Made by a program: the position numbers and the translations under genes. This document shows, in pieces, positions 56,433 through 64,000 of a DNA stretch of 64,000 nucleotides. The stretch spans positions 1,280,001-1,344,000 of the forward strand of contig NZ_CP047135.1 of NCBI RefSeq assembly GCF_009832905.1, in the 5' to 3' direction. Position 1 is the first letter of the stretch. The number at the start of each line of letters is the position of its first letter. The DNA is from Stenotrophomonas sp. 364. Its GTDB lineage: Bacteria > Pseudomonadota > Gammaproteobacteria > Xanthomonadales > Xanthomonadaceae. The notes beneath the pieces were generated by a model that saw nothing but the letters and a program-made list of their open reading frames with translations, was not told where the DNA came from and made no database searches.

Positions 56433-56885
56433 ATGCCCCTTCGCGCGATTGCCTACGTCAGTGAGGCGCCCGCCGGCTTGTCCAGCACCGCCCTGGATGC
56501 GTTGGTCGACGATGCTGCCCGCTTCAACACCGTAGCCGGCGTCACCGGCGTGCTGTTGTTTGATGGTGGCCGGTTCCTGCAGTACTTCGAAGGCCCGGAG
56601 GACGGCATGGCCGCCGTGCACGAGCGCATCCTCCAGGCACGCAGTCACCATGCCATCGTGGAGCTGTGCCGAGGCCGCGTGCCCCAGCGCTGTTTCCCGT
56701 TCTGGGGCATGCGCTGGCTGGGTGTCGAGCCGGCCTTGATCCGCCAGTTGTCGGCGGGCGACTGGGCCGGGTTTGCACGCCGGGTGAATGACGGGGCGGC
56801 GGTAAGCACCGGTCTGGACCGGTTGCTTGAACTGCTGGCGCACACCATGCCCGCGCGCCCTGCCATGCCGACGGCGGCGGGATAA
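56433..56885 (+). CDS. BLUF-domain blue-light photoreceptor
   Basis: 150 residues. Flavin-binding BLUF domain over residues 3-95 with all key residues: Tyr8 (IAYVSEA), Asn32 (RFNTVAGVTG), Gln50 (RFLQYFEG), and Trp91 and Met93 (FPFWGMRW). The spacing between these residues equals that in AppA (Tyr21, Asn45, Gln63, Trp104, Met106). There is no attached EAL, cyclase or other output domain, only about 50 helical residues at the C-terminus. It would signal through a protein partner not evident here. Confidence 0.92.
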   Translation: MPLRAIAYVSEAPAGLSSTALDALVDDAARFNTVAGVTGVLLFDGGRFLQYFEGPEDGMAAVHERILQARSHHAIVELCRGRVPQRCFPFWGMRWLGVEPALIRQLSAGDWAGFARRVNDGAAVSTGLDRLLELLAHTMPARPAMPTAAG

Positions 56886-56972
56886 ACCAGGCGCCTGCGG
56901 CGGCCCGGTCTTCACCGCATCGGCACGATCGGTTGACCACCATGCAGGCTGGTTTACTTCCCAGGTTCGCCC

Positions 56973-57194
56973 ATGACATTGACCCAACTGTTTGCCGCCA
57001 CCGGGGCGCCCGGTTCGTTCTGGGCGTCACCCAGCAACGTGCACGGCGTGCTCTGGCTTGCGATCGGTCTGGCAGGCATCGGGTTCTCGCTGGTGCTGGC
57101 CAAGGCGCTCAAGCGCTTCAACGGCCTGGTGTGGGCGCTGCTTGGCGTGGGGATCGCCATCTGCGCCTACGGGGTCTGGCGGCTGGCGTCCTAG
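56973..57194 (+). CDS. Small two-helix membrane protein of unknown function
   Basis: 73 residues. Two hydrophobic helices (about 25-44 and 51-70) with a basic loop (KALKRFNG) between them. The start MTLTQLFAATG is preceded by a weak ccaggttc. No family recognised. Same strand as the BLUF gene, 87 bases after it. Confidence 0.55.
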   Translation: MTLTQLFAATGAPGSFWASPSNVHGVLWLAIGLAGIGFSLVLAKALKRFNGLVWALLGVGIAICAYGVWRLAS

Positions 57195-57424
57195 CCCGGC
57201 CGCGTCGGCGGTTTTGACATCACGCTGTCAACATTTCCTGCCCATCCTGCCTGGGCGGAACGGGTGACGCGCATCTGAACCATTCAGCGATGTCCTCGCC
57301 AACGTGCCTCCTGCCGATTGACTTGGTGCGAGGACCGTGCAAATTTTGGGTGAAGCGCAAGTGAACCTGTACCACGCAGGGTGGTAGCTCGTCTCCGATG
57401 CAAGGCAAGTCCAAGGGAGGTCGT

Positions 57425-57661
57425 ATGCACTACGACGTACATGACTTGGCAAATGGCGTGCGCACCGAGCTGGAAGCCAGTTACAGCAAACATGGCTGCG
57501 GCCCGGAATTCTGGACCACCTACCAGCAGGTGCTTGAGCGGTTGGTGCCCAAAGGGCGCAGCCGTACCCAGGTCACCAACGAACTGGCGTTGATCATCGA
57601 GCAGTTGGGGATCGTGCGGCGCGCGCAGATGGTGCCGCCACGCAGTACCCGCCTGCGCTGA
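57425..57661 (+). CDS. Small soluble protein of unknown function
   Basis: 78 residues starting MHYDVHDLANGVRTELEASY. GGGAGG at 57415-57420 fixes ATG 57425 over an earlier Met at 57398. Mostly helical and charged, with one Cys (HGCGPEFW). No family recognised. A hairpin gccattc-ggg-gaatggc (57683-57699) follows. Confidence 0.65.
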   Translation: MHYDVHDLANGVRTELEASYSKHGCGPEFWTTYQQVLERLVPKGRSRTQVTNELALIIEQLGIVRRAQMVPPRSTRLR

Positions 57662-57721
57662 GTTTCCGGTCGGGGGGCCGGTGCCATTCGGGGAATGGCG
57701 CTTGTGGGGCGGGGCAGTGAT

Positions 57722-58816
57722 CTACAGCCGATGCACGCCAACACCCAGCAGAACCAGCAGGGTGATCAAGGCGGTGAGCGTGCGTGTCCGCAGCCAGCGT
57801 ACGCGACGCTGGTGCATGCGCGTCTCGCTGGCATGGCGAAGCAGGCCGGTCGGGAACTGCCATTGGCGCATCTGCGCGTTGCAGGCGTCCACGCAATCGC
57901 CACAGGCGATGCAGTCCGCGTGCGGCCCACTGCGCACGTCCAACCCCATCGGACACACGTCCACGCAGGCGCGGCAATCCACGCAGTCGCCCAGCCGGTC
58001 GGCGGGAAAGCGCGGCATCGGCCCGGCCAGGGCCGGATGCGCGGCACGAAAGACGTAGTCGCTGGCGCTGACCGCATCGAGCAGGCCGCGGCCGCGCTGC
58101 ATCACCGCACCCAGCCCGGGCGCACGTGGCCCGCGCGGCTCGCCACGGCGTGCGTCGTACTGCACCTGCGGGGTGTCCTCATCACACAGGCTCGGGCAGA
58201 TCCGCGCGAACGGGCACAGGTCGATGCACACCTGCTGACGCAGGAAGCCGGCGTTGCCCCAGGTGGCCAGCGCGTAGAACGCCACCCAGAAGGTTCCCCA
58301 GCCGCTCCAGGCCGGCGGCCACAGGCTGTTCACCAGTGCCTGGATCGGGCTGAACAGGCCCACGAAGGTGACCCCGGTCCACAGCGCCACCACCGCCCAT
58401 AGCAGGTGTTTGGCCGCGCGGGCCAGCGCGGGATGGTGCAGGTGGCGCGCGGTGGCCTGCTCGATCCAGCGGAACAGGCGACTCCACAGTGTCTGTGGGC
58501 AGCCGTGGCCGCACCAGATCCGCCCGCCCAGGGTGGTCAACAGCACCAGGCTGGTAGCCATCACCGCAAGCAGCCCCAGCAGCACCCCCAGGTCCTGCGG
58601 CCACAGCGTCAGCCCGAACAGGTCGAAGCGGCGCCCGGGCAGGTCGAACAGCAGCGCCTGGCGACCGTTCCAGCGCAACCACGGCAGTGCGTAAAAGGCG
58701 GCCAGCAGGCTCGCCGACAGCCATGTACGCCAGCGTGGCAGGCGCCGCCTGCGGGGCGGAGGCGAGGGCGGGGCAGGGTCGACCAGATGCAGGTGAAGGC
58801 GGTCTGGCATGGTCAT
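57722..58816 (-). CDS. ccoG: Cytochrome cbb3 oxidase assembly ferredoxin-like protein CcoG, short form
   Basis: 364 residues. Polyferredoxin of the FixG/RdxA family that helps deliver copper to cbb3-type oxidase. Four or five membrane helices are interspersed with Cys motifs: GRIWCGHGCPQ, CIDLCPFARICPSLC, and two 4Fe-4S sites CVDCRACVDVCP and CIACGDCVDAC. Typical CcoG is about 460-480 residues with a C-terminal Ig-like periplasmic domain; this one ends after the last helix. The start overlaps the stop of the small membrane protein upstream. An FNR-type box lies upstream of the pair. Confidence 0.9.
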   Translation of the reverse strand: MTMPDRLHLHLVDPAPPSPPPRRRRLPRWRTWLSASLLAAFYALPWLRWNGRQALLFDLPGRRFDLFGLTLWPQDLGVLLGLLAVMATSLVLLTTLGGRIWCGHGCPQTLWSRLFRWIEQATARHLHHPALARAAKHLLWAVVALWTGVTFVGLFSPIQALVNSLWPPAWSGWGTFWVAFYALATWGNAGFLRQQVCIDLCPFARICPSLCDEDTPQVQYDARRGEPRGPRAPGLGAVMQRGRGLLDAVSASDYVFRAAHPALAGPMPRFPADRLGDCVDCRACVDVCPMGLDVRSGPHADCIACGDCVDACNAQMRQWQFPTGLLRHASETRMHQRRVRWLRTRTLTALITLLVLLGVGVHRL

Positions 58817-59109
58817 CCCAGCTGCTCGTCGTCATCGTCCCGGCGCGGTGGCCGGGACAGGTACCAGGTCACGCCGCTGGCGGCCGCAGTTACCGCCCAG
58901 AACATGAAGAAGCCCAGCGTGTAGCCCAGTTCACGGCTCAGTGCGTGGTGCGGAAAGCTGATGTCGCGCAGCCGCAGCGGGTCCACAACGGCGAAGAACA
59001 CCATGCTGGCCAGGCCAGCGGCGACGAAGCTGGGCCACAGGATGGCGCCCCATTGCTGGATCAACAGCCGGCGGCGGCGGGCCCCGGGTGGGTCGTGCAG
59101 GTCGGTCAT
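58813..59109 (-). CDS. Small membrane protein upstream of ccoG
   Basis: 98 residues, two hydrophobic helices (about 20-42, GAILWPSFVAAGLASMVFF, and 60-80, LGYTLGFFMFWAVTAAASGV), acidic C-terminus (RRDDDDEQLG). Translationally coupled to ccoG (ATGA). Probably linked to oxidase assembly or low-oxygen respiration. Met 59109 is preferred; an earlier Met at 59136 exists. No named family assigned. Confidence 0.75.
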   Translation of the reverse strand: MTDLHDPPGARRRRLLIQQWGAILWPSFVAAGLASMVFFAVVDPLRLRDISFPHHALSRELGYTLGFFMFWAVTAAASGVTWYLSRPPRRDDDDEQLG

Positions 59110-59164
59110 TGCAGCCACGGTCAGTGTTTGACTCACAGACTAGGGCGCACCCACTGCGCCGACA

Positions 59165-59178
59165 TTGATCCTGATCAA
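59165..59178. promoter_or_regulatory. FNR/Anr box between the ccoG operon and the globin gene
   Basis: TTGATcctgATCAA, a perfect match to the FNR-type TTGAT-N4-ATCAA palindrome. Its centre (59171.5) is 41.5 bp from expected transcription starts on both sides. On the plus strand a CATGCT -10 lies at 59201-59206; on the minus strand TAGTCT lies at 59142-59137. This spacing suits oxygen-responsive activation of both the globin and ccoG transcripts. Confidence 0.8.
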
Positions 59179-59247
59179 GACGCCGCACCTCCTGCGCGCG
59201 CATGCTCTTCATCACGCGCAGCACCCCTCCGGCCGTAGAGAAACCGC

Positions 59248-59685
59248 ATGCAGCATCCGCCCGCCACCCCGTTGCCCACGCCATCGCTGGACCTGTGCAG
59301 CGAGCAGGAGGTCACCCGGCTGGTGCACGATTTCTACGCGCGTGTGCGCGACGAGCCGCGCCTGGCCCCGGTGTTCACCGCACGCGTGCATGACTGGGAT
59401 GCGCACCTGGCGCAGCTGGTCGATTTCTGGTCGGCCATGCTGCGCGGTACGCGCCGCTTCAGCGGTACCCCGATGCCCAAGCACATGGCCATGGACGAGC
59501 TGGACCGCGACCTGTTCGACCGCTGGCTGCAGCTGTTCCGCCAGACCACCGCCGAATGCGCCAACCCGCCGATGCAGCGCTTGGCCGATGACGTGGCTAC
59601 CCGGATTGCCGATACCTTCTGGCGCCGCTTCCAGATGCTGCGCTGGCCGCAGTTGCCGATTGCCGGTGCCGCGCGCCTGGATTGA
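59248..59685 (+). CDS. Group III truncated hemoglobin
   Basis: 145 residues, the usual length. A helical globin with VTRLVHDFYARVRDEPRLAPVF, WSAMLRGTRRFSGTPM and PKHMAM. Group III members bind oxygen and nitric oxide; a role in microaerobic respiration or NO handling is inferred from the FNR box upstream and the hemN and ccoG neighbours. Confidence 0.85.
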   Translation: MQHPPATPLPTPSLDLCSEQEVTRLVHDFYARVRDEPRLAPVFTARVHDWDAHLAQLVDFWSAMLRGTRRFSGTPMPKHMAMDELDRDLFDRWLQLFRQTTAECANPPMQRLADDVATRIADTFWRRFQMLRWPQLPIAGAARLD

Positions 59686-59695
59686 TCTGGCTCAA
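59682..59695 (+). promoter_or_regulatory. Near-consensus FNR/Anr box before hemN
   Basis: TTGATctggCTCAA, one mismatch from TTGAT-N4-ATCAA. It overlaps the globin stop codon. Its centre is 41.5 bp from the hemN ATG, so activation from -41.5 would give a transcript with almost no leader. Confidence 0.6.
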
Positions 59696-59729
59696 TGCGC
59701 GCGGCGCCGCCTGCGCGCACGCTGGCGGC

Positions 59730-61139
59730 ATGGATATCCTCTCGCCTGCTGCCGCCGGGCTCGCCTGGCACTTCGACCCGGACCTGCTGCGTCGCCACGA
59801 CCGGCCCGGCCCGCGGTACACCTCCTATCCGGCCGCACCGCATTTTCACGACGGCTTCGGCGCCCACCAGCTGCGTGCGGCCATCGACGCCAGCAATGCC
59901 AGCTCCCGGCCGCTGTCGCTGTATGTGCACGTGCCGTACTGCAGTAGCCCGTGCTTCTACTGCGGCTGCAACCGGGTCATTACCCGCGATCACAGCAAGG
60001 GTGTGGCTTACGTGGCGCGGGTGCTGAGCGAAGCGGACCAGATCGCGCCGTTGTTCGATGACACGCGCGAGGTGATCCAGCTGCACCTCGGCGGCGGCAC
60101 CCCCAACTTCCTCGCCGCCGCGCAGCTGCGCGAACTGGTGGATGGCCTGCGCGAGCGGTTCCGCTTCAGCACCGCGACGCACCGTGATTTCTCCATTGAA
60201 CTGGACCCGCGTTTCGTCAGCCCTGCCGACATCGCCACGCTGGCCGCGCTCGGCTTCAACCGGGCCAGCCTGGGCATCCAGGACTTCGACCCGGCGGTGC
60301 AGCGGGCGATCAACCGCGAGCAGGGCGTCGAGCAGACCCTGGACATCCTCCGCGCCTGTCGTGCGCACGGGCTGCGCTCGGTCAACGTGGACCTGATCTA
60401 CGGCTTGCCGCACCAGACCCCGGCCGGCTTCGCGCAGACCCTGGAAACCGTGCTGCGCGAGCGGCCGGACCGGCTGGCTGTGTATGGCTATGCGCACCTG
60501 CCGCACCTGTTCAAGGCGCAGCGGCAGATTCCGGATGCGGCGCTGCCCAGCCCTGAGCAGAAGCTGGCCCTGTTGGGGCTGGCGGTGCGGCGCCTGTCGC
60601 TGGCCGGGTACCAGTACGTGGGCATGGACCATTTCGCGCTGCCCGACGAAGACCTGTCGCAGGCGCAGCGTGCGGGCCAGCTGCACCGCAACTTCATGGG
60701 CTACACCACCCATGCCGACACCGACCTGGTCGGACTCGGCGCCAGCGCCATCAGCCATATCGGCGACAGCTACAGCCAGAATCCGCGCGACCTGCCGGGC
60801 TGGGAAGCGGCGGTGGACGCAGGGCGGTTGCCGGTATGGCGCGGCCTGCAGCTGGATGCAGATGATGTGGTGCGCGCCGAACTGATTGGCCAGCTGATGT
60901 GCCAGGGCGAGGTGGATGGTCGCGCGCTGGCCATGCGCCACGGGCTGGATTTCGACCGCTATTTCGCCGATGCGCTGGTGGCGTTGCAGGCCTTGCAGCA
61001 CGACGGTCTGGCTGAGTATGTCGACGGCGTGGTGCGCGCCACCGAACGCGGCCGCCCGCTGCTGCGTCTGCTGGCGATGTGCTTCGACCGCTACCTGGCA
61101 CGGCCGGACCAACCGGTACGCTACTCGCGCGCCATCTGA
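59730..61139 (+). CDS. hemN: Oxygen-independent coproporphyrinogen III dehydrogenase
   Basis: 469 residues. Radical-SAM enzyme that makes protoporphyrinogen IX under low oxygen. The CxxxCxxC plus Cys signature is at Cys71, 75, 78 and 80 (YCSSPCFYCGCN), after RPGPRYTSYP. HLGGGTPNFL, MDHFALPDE and FMGYTTHADTDLVGLGASAIS are typical of true HemN rather than HemW. A near-consensus FNR box is just upstream, as in related organisms where Anr controls hemN. Confidence 0.96.
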   Translation: MDILSPAAAGLAWHFDPDLLRRHDRPGPRYTSYPAAPHFHDGFGAHQLRAAIDASNASSRPLSLYVHVPYCSSPCFYCGCNRVITRDHSKGVAYVARVLSEADQIAPLFDDTREVIQLHLGGGTPNFLAAAQLRELVDGLRERFRFSTATHRDFSIELDPRFVSPADIATLAALGFNRASLGIQDFDPAVQRAINREQGVEQTLDILRACRAHGLRSVNVDLIYGLPHQTPAGFAQTLETVLRERPDRLAVYGYAHLPHLFKAQRQIPDAALPSPEQKLALLGLAVRRLSLAGYQYVGMDHFALPDEDLSQAQRAGQLHRNFMGYTTHADTDLVGLGASAISHIGDSYSQNPRDLPGWEAAVDAGRLPVWRGLQLDADDVVRAELIGQLMCQGEVDGRALAMRHGLDFDRYFADALVALQALQHDGLAEYVDGVVRATERGRPLLRLLAMCFDRYLARPDQPVRYSRAI

Positions 61140-61207
61140 GGGCGGTGTCACCGGCGCGGTGATGCGCGTGTAGTACGCTCCGCTGGCCTTGGCCAGTGGA
61201 GTGCTGC

Positions 61208-62170
61208 ATGAAGAAGATGCTGTATTTCTGGGCGGCGTACCTGCTGTTTTTCGCTCTTCCGTTCCCGTGCATCCTGTACTACAGCATCGGCTACCCGGTC
61301 GATGCGGTCGACCGCACGTCGCCTGCCGTTGCCCTCGTGTGGTTGGGGCTGTCGATCCTGCTGTGGGGGCTGCTGGCGGCGGCCTACGTGCATACGCTGC
61401 TGCGGGCGCCGTTCCGCGCACAGGCGCGCACCCGGGCGATCCAGCGTGCGGCGATCCGCCGCCGCGCACGCGTGGTGCAGGCGCAGGATACCGGGCGGAT
61501 GCTGCGGGGGTGGCGCGTGTGGAACCTGACCTTGGCCTTCGACAATCTGTCCGGTACGCCCATCCAGGACCAGCTGCTGGCGGTGGACAGCCAACCGCAG
61601 CTGCAGCGCTTTGTGACCGACAATCAACTCGATGCGCTGCTCAGCGCCGATCCGGGCGGGTATCCCAATGTGGTGCTGGAAGGGGCCATGCCGGAGGTCG
61701 ACCGGGGCCGACTGCTGCGCCGCGCGCTGATCGGGGTGCTGCTGCTGGGCGCGCTTGCCGCCTACTACGCCTGGTGCTGGAACGACCCGGGACAGGGAAA
61801 CGGGCAGGGCTGGACCTTCCTGGCTCCGTGGCATCCGCTGCTGGTCATGCCGGCCTGCCTGTGCGGCTATCTGGTGCTGGGCCGCGTGTTCACCCGCATG
61901 GTGGGCATCGACCGGCGCGCCGACGCCCTGAACTACCGCGGCATCGGGGTCGAGGCCCGGGTGCTGCACGTGCGCCAGACGGGGACCGAGGTCAACGCCC
62001 AGCCGGAGCTGGAGTTCCAGCTGGCCTTCGAGGACCGGCTGGGCAGCACCCACATGGCCACCGTGCGCAAGGTGGTGAGCCTGCTGGACCTGCCCCGGGT
62101 ATCCCATGAGCGCGCGCGCATCCTGTACCACCCCGATGACCCGTCTCAGGTGCTGATGCCGGACCTCTGA
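61208..62170 (+). CDS. DUF3592-like multi-pass membrane protein
   Basis: 320 residues. Two N-terminal helices (about 5-25 and 40-65), a soluble stretch (about 75-170), two further helices (about 177-195 and 208-232), and a C-terminal soluble part with the DUF3592-type pattern VEARVLHVRQTGTEVN and HERARILYHPDDPSQVLM. GGAG six bases before ATG 61208 supports the start; a GTG at 61196 is the alternative. Function unknown. Confidence 0.7.
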   Translation: MKKMLYFWAAYLLFFALPFPCILYYSIGYPVDAVDRTSPAVALVWLGLSILLWGLLAAAYVHTLLRAPFRAQARTRAIQRAAIRRRARVVQAQDTGRMLRGWRVWNLTLAFDNLSGTPIQDQLLAVDSQPQLQRFVTDNQLDALLSADPGGYPNVVLEGAMPEVDRGRLLRRALIGVLLLGALAAYYAWCWNDPGQGNGQGWTFLAPWHPLLVMPACLCGYLVLGRVFTRMVGIDRRADALNYRGIGVEARVLHVRQTGTEVNAQPELEFQLAFEDRLGSTHMATVRKVVSLLDLPRVSHERARILYHPDDPSQVLMPDL

Positions 62171-62224
62171 AATGCCCTGCGCATTCCCAAACCGGGCCCG
62201 ATCAGGCACCCTATGCCCCGCGTT

Positions 62225-62311
62225 GCCCGGATGGCGAAACTGGTAGACGCATCGGACTTAAAATCCGCCGGAGGCAACTCCATGCCGGTTCGATTCCGGC
62301 TCCGGGCACCA
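62225..62311 (+). tRNA. tRNA-Leu (anticodon UAA)
   Basis: 87 bases including encoded CCA, with the long variable arm of class II tRNAs (gccggaggcaactccatgcc region). The acceptor gcccgga pairs with tccgggc; anticodon TAA at 62259-62261. Confidence 0.95.
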
Positions 62312-62395
62312 ACGCTGGACAGGCGGCGCAACGCCGCCGGGTCCACGCCGAATACCGTTAGCATGGGCGCTCCCTTGCCAGCCTGCGCCGCCGCC

Positions 62396-63100
62396 ATGCT
62401 TACGCTCCATATCGGCAACAAGAACTACTCGTCCTGGTCGATGCGTCCGTGGGTACTGATGACCCAGGCGGATATTCCGTTCGATGAAGTGCTGCTGCGG
62501 TTCGACAGCTTCGAGCCCGGCTCGCAGTTCAAGCGGCAGGCCATGGCGCTGTCGCCGTCGGGTACGGTGCCGGTGCTGGTGGATGGCGACCTGGTGGTGT
62601 GGGACACGCTGGCGATTGCCGAGTACCTGGCCGAACGTTTCCCCGAGCGCGCGCTGTGGCCGCAGGCGGTGGAGGCGCGTGCCCTGGCGCGCAGCGTGTG
62701 CGCGCACATGCACAGCGGATTCGGCGCGCTGCGCCAGCATTTCCCGATGAACATCGAGGCGTCGCTGCCGGAGGTGGGTGCACGCGTGCTGCGCGAGCAG
62801 CCGGCCGTGGTGGAAGACCTGCAACGCCTGCAGGCACTGTGGGAAAACCTGCTGGCGCGCCACGACGGCCCGTTGTTGTTCGACCGGTTCAGCATCGCCG
62901 ATGCCTTCTTCGCGCCCGTGGTGATGCGCCTGACGACCTATGCGGTGCCGGTCAGCCCACGCGTGCAGCGCTACATGGACGCAGTGTTGGCGCTGCAGGG
63001 CGTGCAGCAGTGGGTGGCGGGCGCGCTGGCCGAACACGACTTCCGCCCGTTCGAAGAGCCGTACCGGCAGGCGCCGGACGCGCGCGACGTCGGTGAATGA
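62396..63100 (+). CDS. Glutathione S-transferase family protein
   Basis: 234 residues. N-terminal thioredoxin-like domain beginning MLTLHIGNKNYSSWSMRPW (the SSWSMR segment holds the likely catalytic Ser), with SPSGTVPVLVDGDLVVWDTLAI as the glutathione-binding cis-Pro and following region, then an all-helical C-terminal domain. Substrate unknown. ATG 62396 is preferred because the upstream residues are not GST-like. Confidence 0.85.
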   Translation: MLTLHIGNKNYSSWSMRPWVLMTQADIPFDEVLLRFDSFEPGSQFKRQAMALSPSGTVPVLVDGDLVVWDTLAIAEYLAERFPERALWPQAVEARALARSVCAHMHSGFGALRQHFPMNIEASLPEVGARVLREQPAVVEDLQRLQALWENLLARHDGPLLFDRFSIADAFFAPVVMRLTTYAVPVSPRVQRYMDAVLALQGVQQWVAGALAEHDFRPFEEPYRQAPDARDVGE

Positions 63101-63136
63101 CCTTCGCCGGTGTTTGACCGGGCGCGCCACGCAGTG

Positions 63137-64000
63137 ATGCGCCTGGACGCTCTGTTCAACCAGCGCATCGCCGCGTTCGTGCAGGGGGTGCCGCCTGCAC
63201 GCGGACCGGGGCCGCTGTTCCATGTCGAGGATGATGGGCAGCCCGGGCGTTGGCACCTGTCGGCCCGGGACCACCGTGGCCGGGCGATCGCACTGGTGCG
63301 CTGGCACGACGTGATCCGGGTGCCCGCGTTGGCGCGTCGCATGCGCGACCGTGGCTACACCGAGGCCGATATGCATGCGCTGCTGCTCATGCTGACGCGG
63401 GCGGCGAACCTGTTTGCCGTCGACGCCGGGCAGCGCAGCAACAAGGACTACGCTCTGTTCGGCCACGTGCTGCACCTGTTGACGCTGACGCAGCAGACAG
63501 ACGAGCACCTGGCGCTGCGCCAGAACGCGCTGTACTTCCTGCTGTTCGAGCTGGACATCGATGATGAAACGCGGGACCGCCTCCAGTTCGGCGAAGGACA
63601 CCTGCTGTTCCATGCCGAGCGGCTGGGCCCGCACCCGCTGTCGGTTGCCGTCGGTGCGATGCATGACTGCCTGGTACGCCCAGGCCGGCGTTTCGCACCG
63701 TTCCTGCAGGTGGTCCGCGCGTTCCACCTGGGCTGGGTGCGCTGGCTGGAAACGCCAGCGCCGCAGCCCTGGCGCCTGGCCCTGGACGAACCGCATGCCG
63801 CCTTGGCGCATCCGGATGTCTTCCTGGCGACCCTGCGGGGCGACGAAACGCGGATTTTCGACGTGCTGATCGATGCCACCTCACCCCAGGCGAATCCGGC
63901 GGCGGGGTTGGTGTCTCGCCTTGTGCTGATGCACTACGGCCAGCATGTGCTGCGCCACACGCCCGAGGCGGTGCTGCGGCTGCGCGACTACGTGGGCGAC
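63137..64000 (+). CDS. Protein of unknown function, 3' partial
   Basis: 288 residues are open to the window end; no stop is seen. It starts MRLDALFNQRIAAFVQGV, with no signal peptide or membrane helix. Mixed helical sequence with several His (HVEDDGQ, RWHD, DMHALLL, FHAERLGPHP). A GTG at 63110 in frame is a possible earlier start. I do not recognise the family. Confidence 0.6.
   Translation, partial: MRLDALFNQRIAAFVQGVPPARGPGPLFHVEDDGQPGRWHLSARDHRGRAIALVRWHDVIRVPALARRMRDRGYTEADMHALLLMLTRAANLFAVDAGQRSNKDYALFGHVLHLLTLTQQTDEHLALRQNALYFLLFELDIDDETRDRLQFGEGHLLFHAERLGPHPLSVAVGAMHDCLVRPGRRFAPFLQVVRAFHLGWVRWLETPAPQPWRLALDEPHAALAHPDVFLATLRGDETRIFDVLIDATSPQANPAAGLVSRLVLMHYGQHVLRHTPEAVLRLRDYVGD

Overview
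The window is high-GC, gene-dense bacterial chromosome from a gammaproteobacterium of the Xanthomonadaceae, most likely Stenotrophomonas. The evidence for this is the scattered GTAG-headed palindromes with the core agccgaccgttggtcggct (SMAG-type REP elements, known from S. maltophilia), together with gene neighbourhoods such as petABC-sspA-sspB, a PilY1-type minor pilin cluster, comEC-exbBD-msbA-lpxK, and an Oar-like TonB receptor. It contains no rRNA, CRISPR array, insertion sequence or complete prophage.

Layout: (1) 1-3.3 kb: end of a polyamine ABC transporter operon (PotH, PotI), a repeat-rich gap, a succinate-semialdehyde dehydrogenase and a tandem SMAG array. (2) 3.3-8.9 kb, minus strand: phoH-ybeY-exported protein-corC-Lnb_N protein-corA, an RNA-maturation and envelope cluster. 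(3) 8.9-13.7 kb: an accessory cassette lying between phoH and miaB. It holds a truncated T6SS VgrG head, two homologous exported proteins of unknown function and a small membrane protein, with start/stop overlaps. (4) 13.8-20.6 kb: miaB, a lytic transglycosylase, the cytochrome bc1 genes petABC, sspA and sspB. (5) 20.6-27.1 kb: DUF3301 and DUF2272 proteins, nadC, a Trm112-like gene, purEK, Fe-type SOD, a monothiol glutaredoxin and an SDR protein that lacks its catalytic residues. (6) 27.4-32.5 kb: a large Oar-like TonB-dependent receptor, a possible small RNA and ppnN. (7) 32.6-40.3 kb: type IV pilus minor pilins fimT-pilV-pilW-pilX-pilY1-pilE, tRNA-Asn and a stray FimT-like gene. (8) 40.4-53.9 kb: uvrB, tRNA-Val, comEC-exbB-exbD-msbA-lpxK, kdsB, an NHL/thioredoxin protein, uvrC and pgsA. 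(9) 53.9-57.7 kb: three identical tRNA-Gly genes, tRNA-Cys, a flavoprotein of the geranylgeranyl-reductase type, a BLUF photoreceptor and small unknowns. (10) 57.7-64 kb: a low-oxygen module (ccoG, small membrane protein, truncated globin, hemN) carrying two FNR/Anr-type boxes, then tRNA-Leu, a glutathione transferase and an unknown gene that runs off the end.

Most genes are housekeeping: respiration (petABC, ccoG, hemN), envelope assembly (msbA, lpxK, kdsB, pgsA), DNA repair (uvrB, uvrC), RNA maturation (miaB, ybeY) and pilus assembly or DNA uptake (minor pilins, comEC). The best candidate for something undescribed is the VgrG-headed cassette at 9.5-13.7 kb. Its two large exported products share six cysteines and YD-like motifs, and I do not recognise their function.
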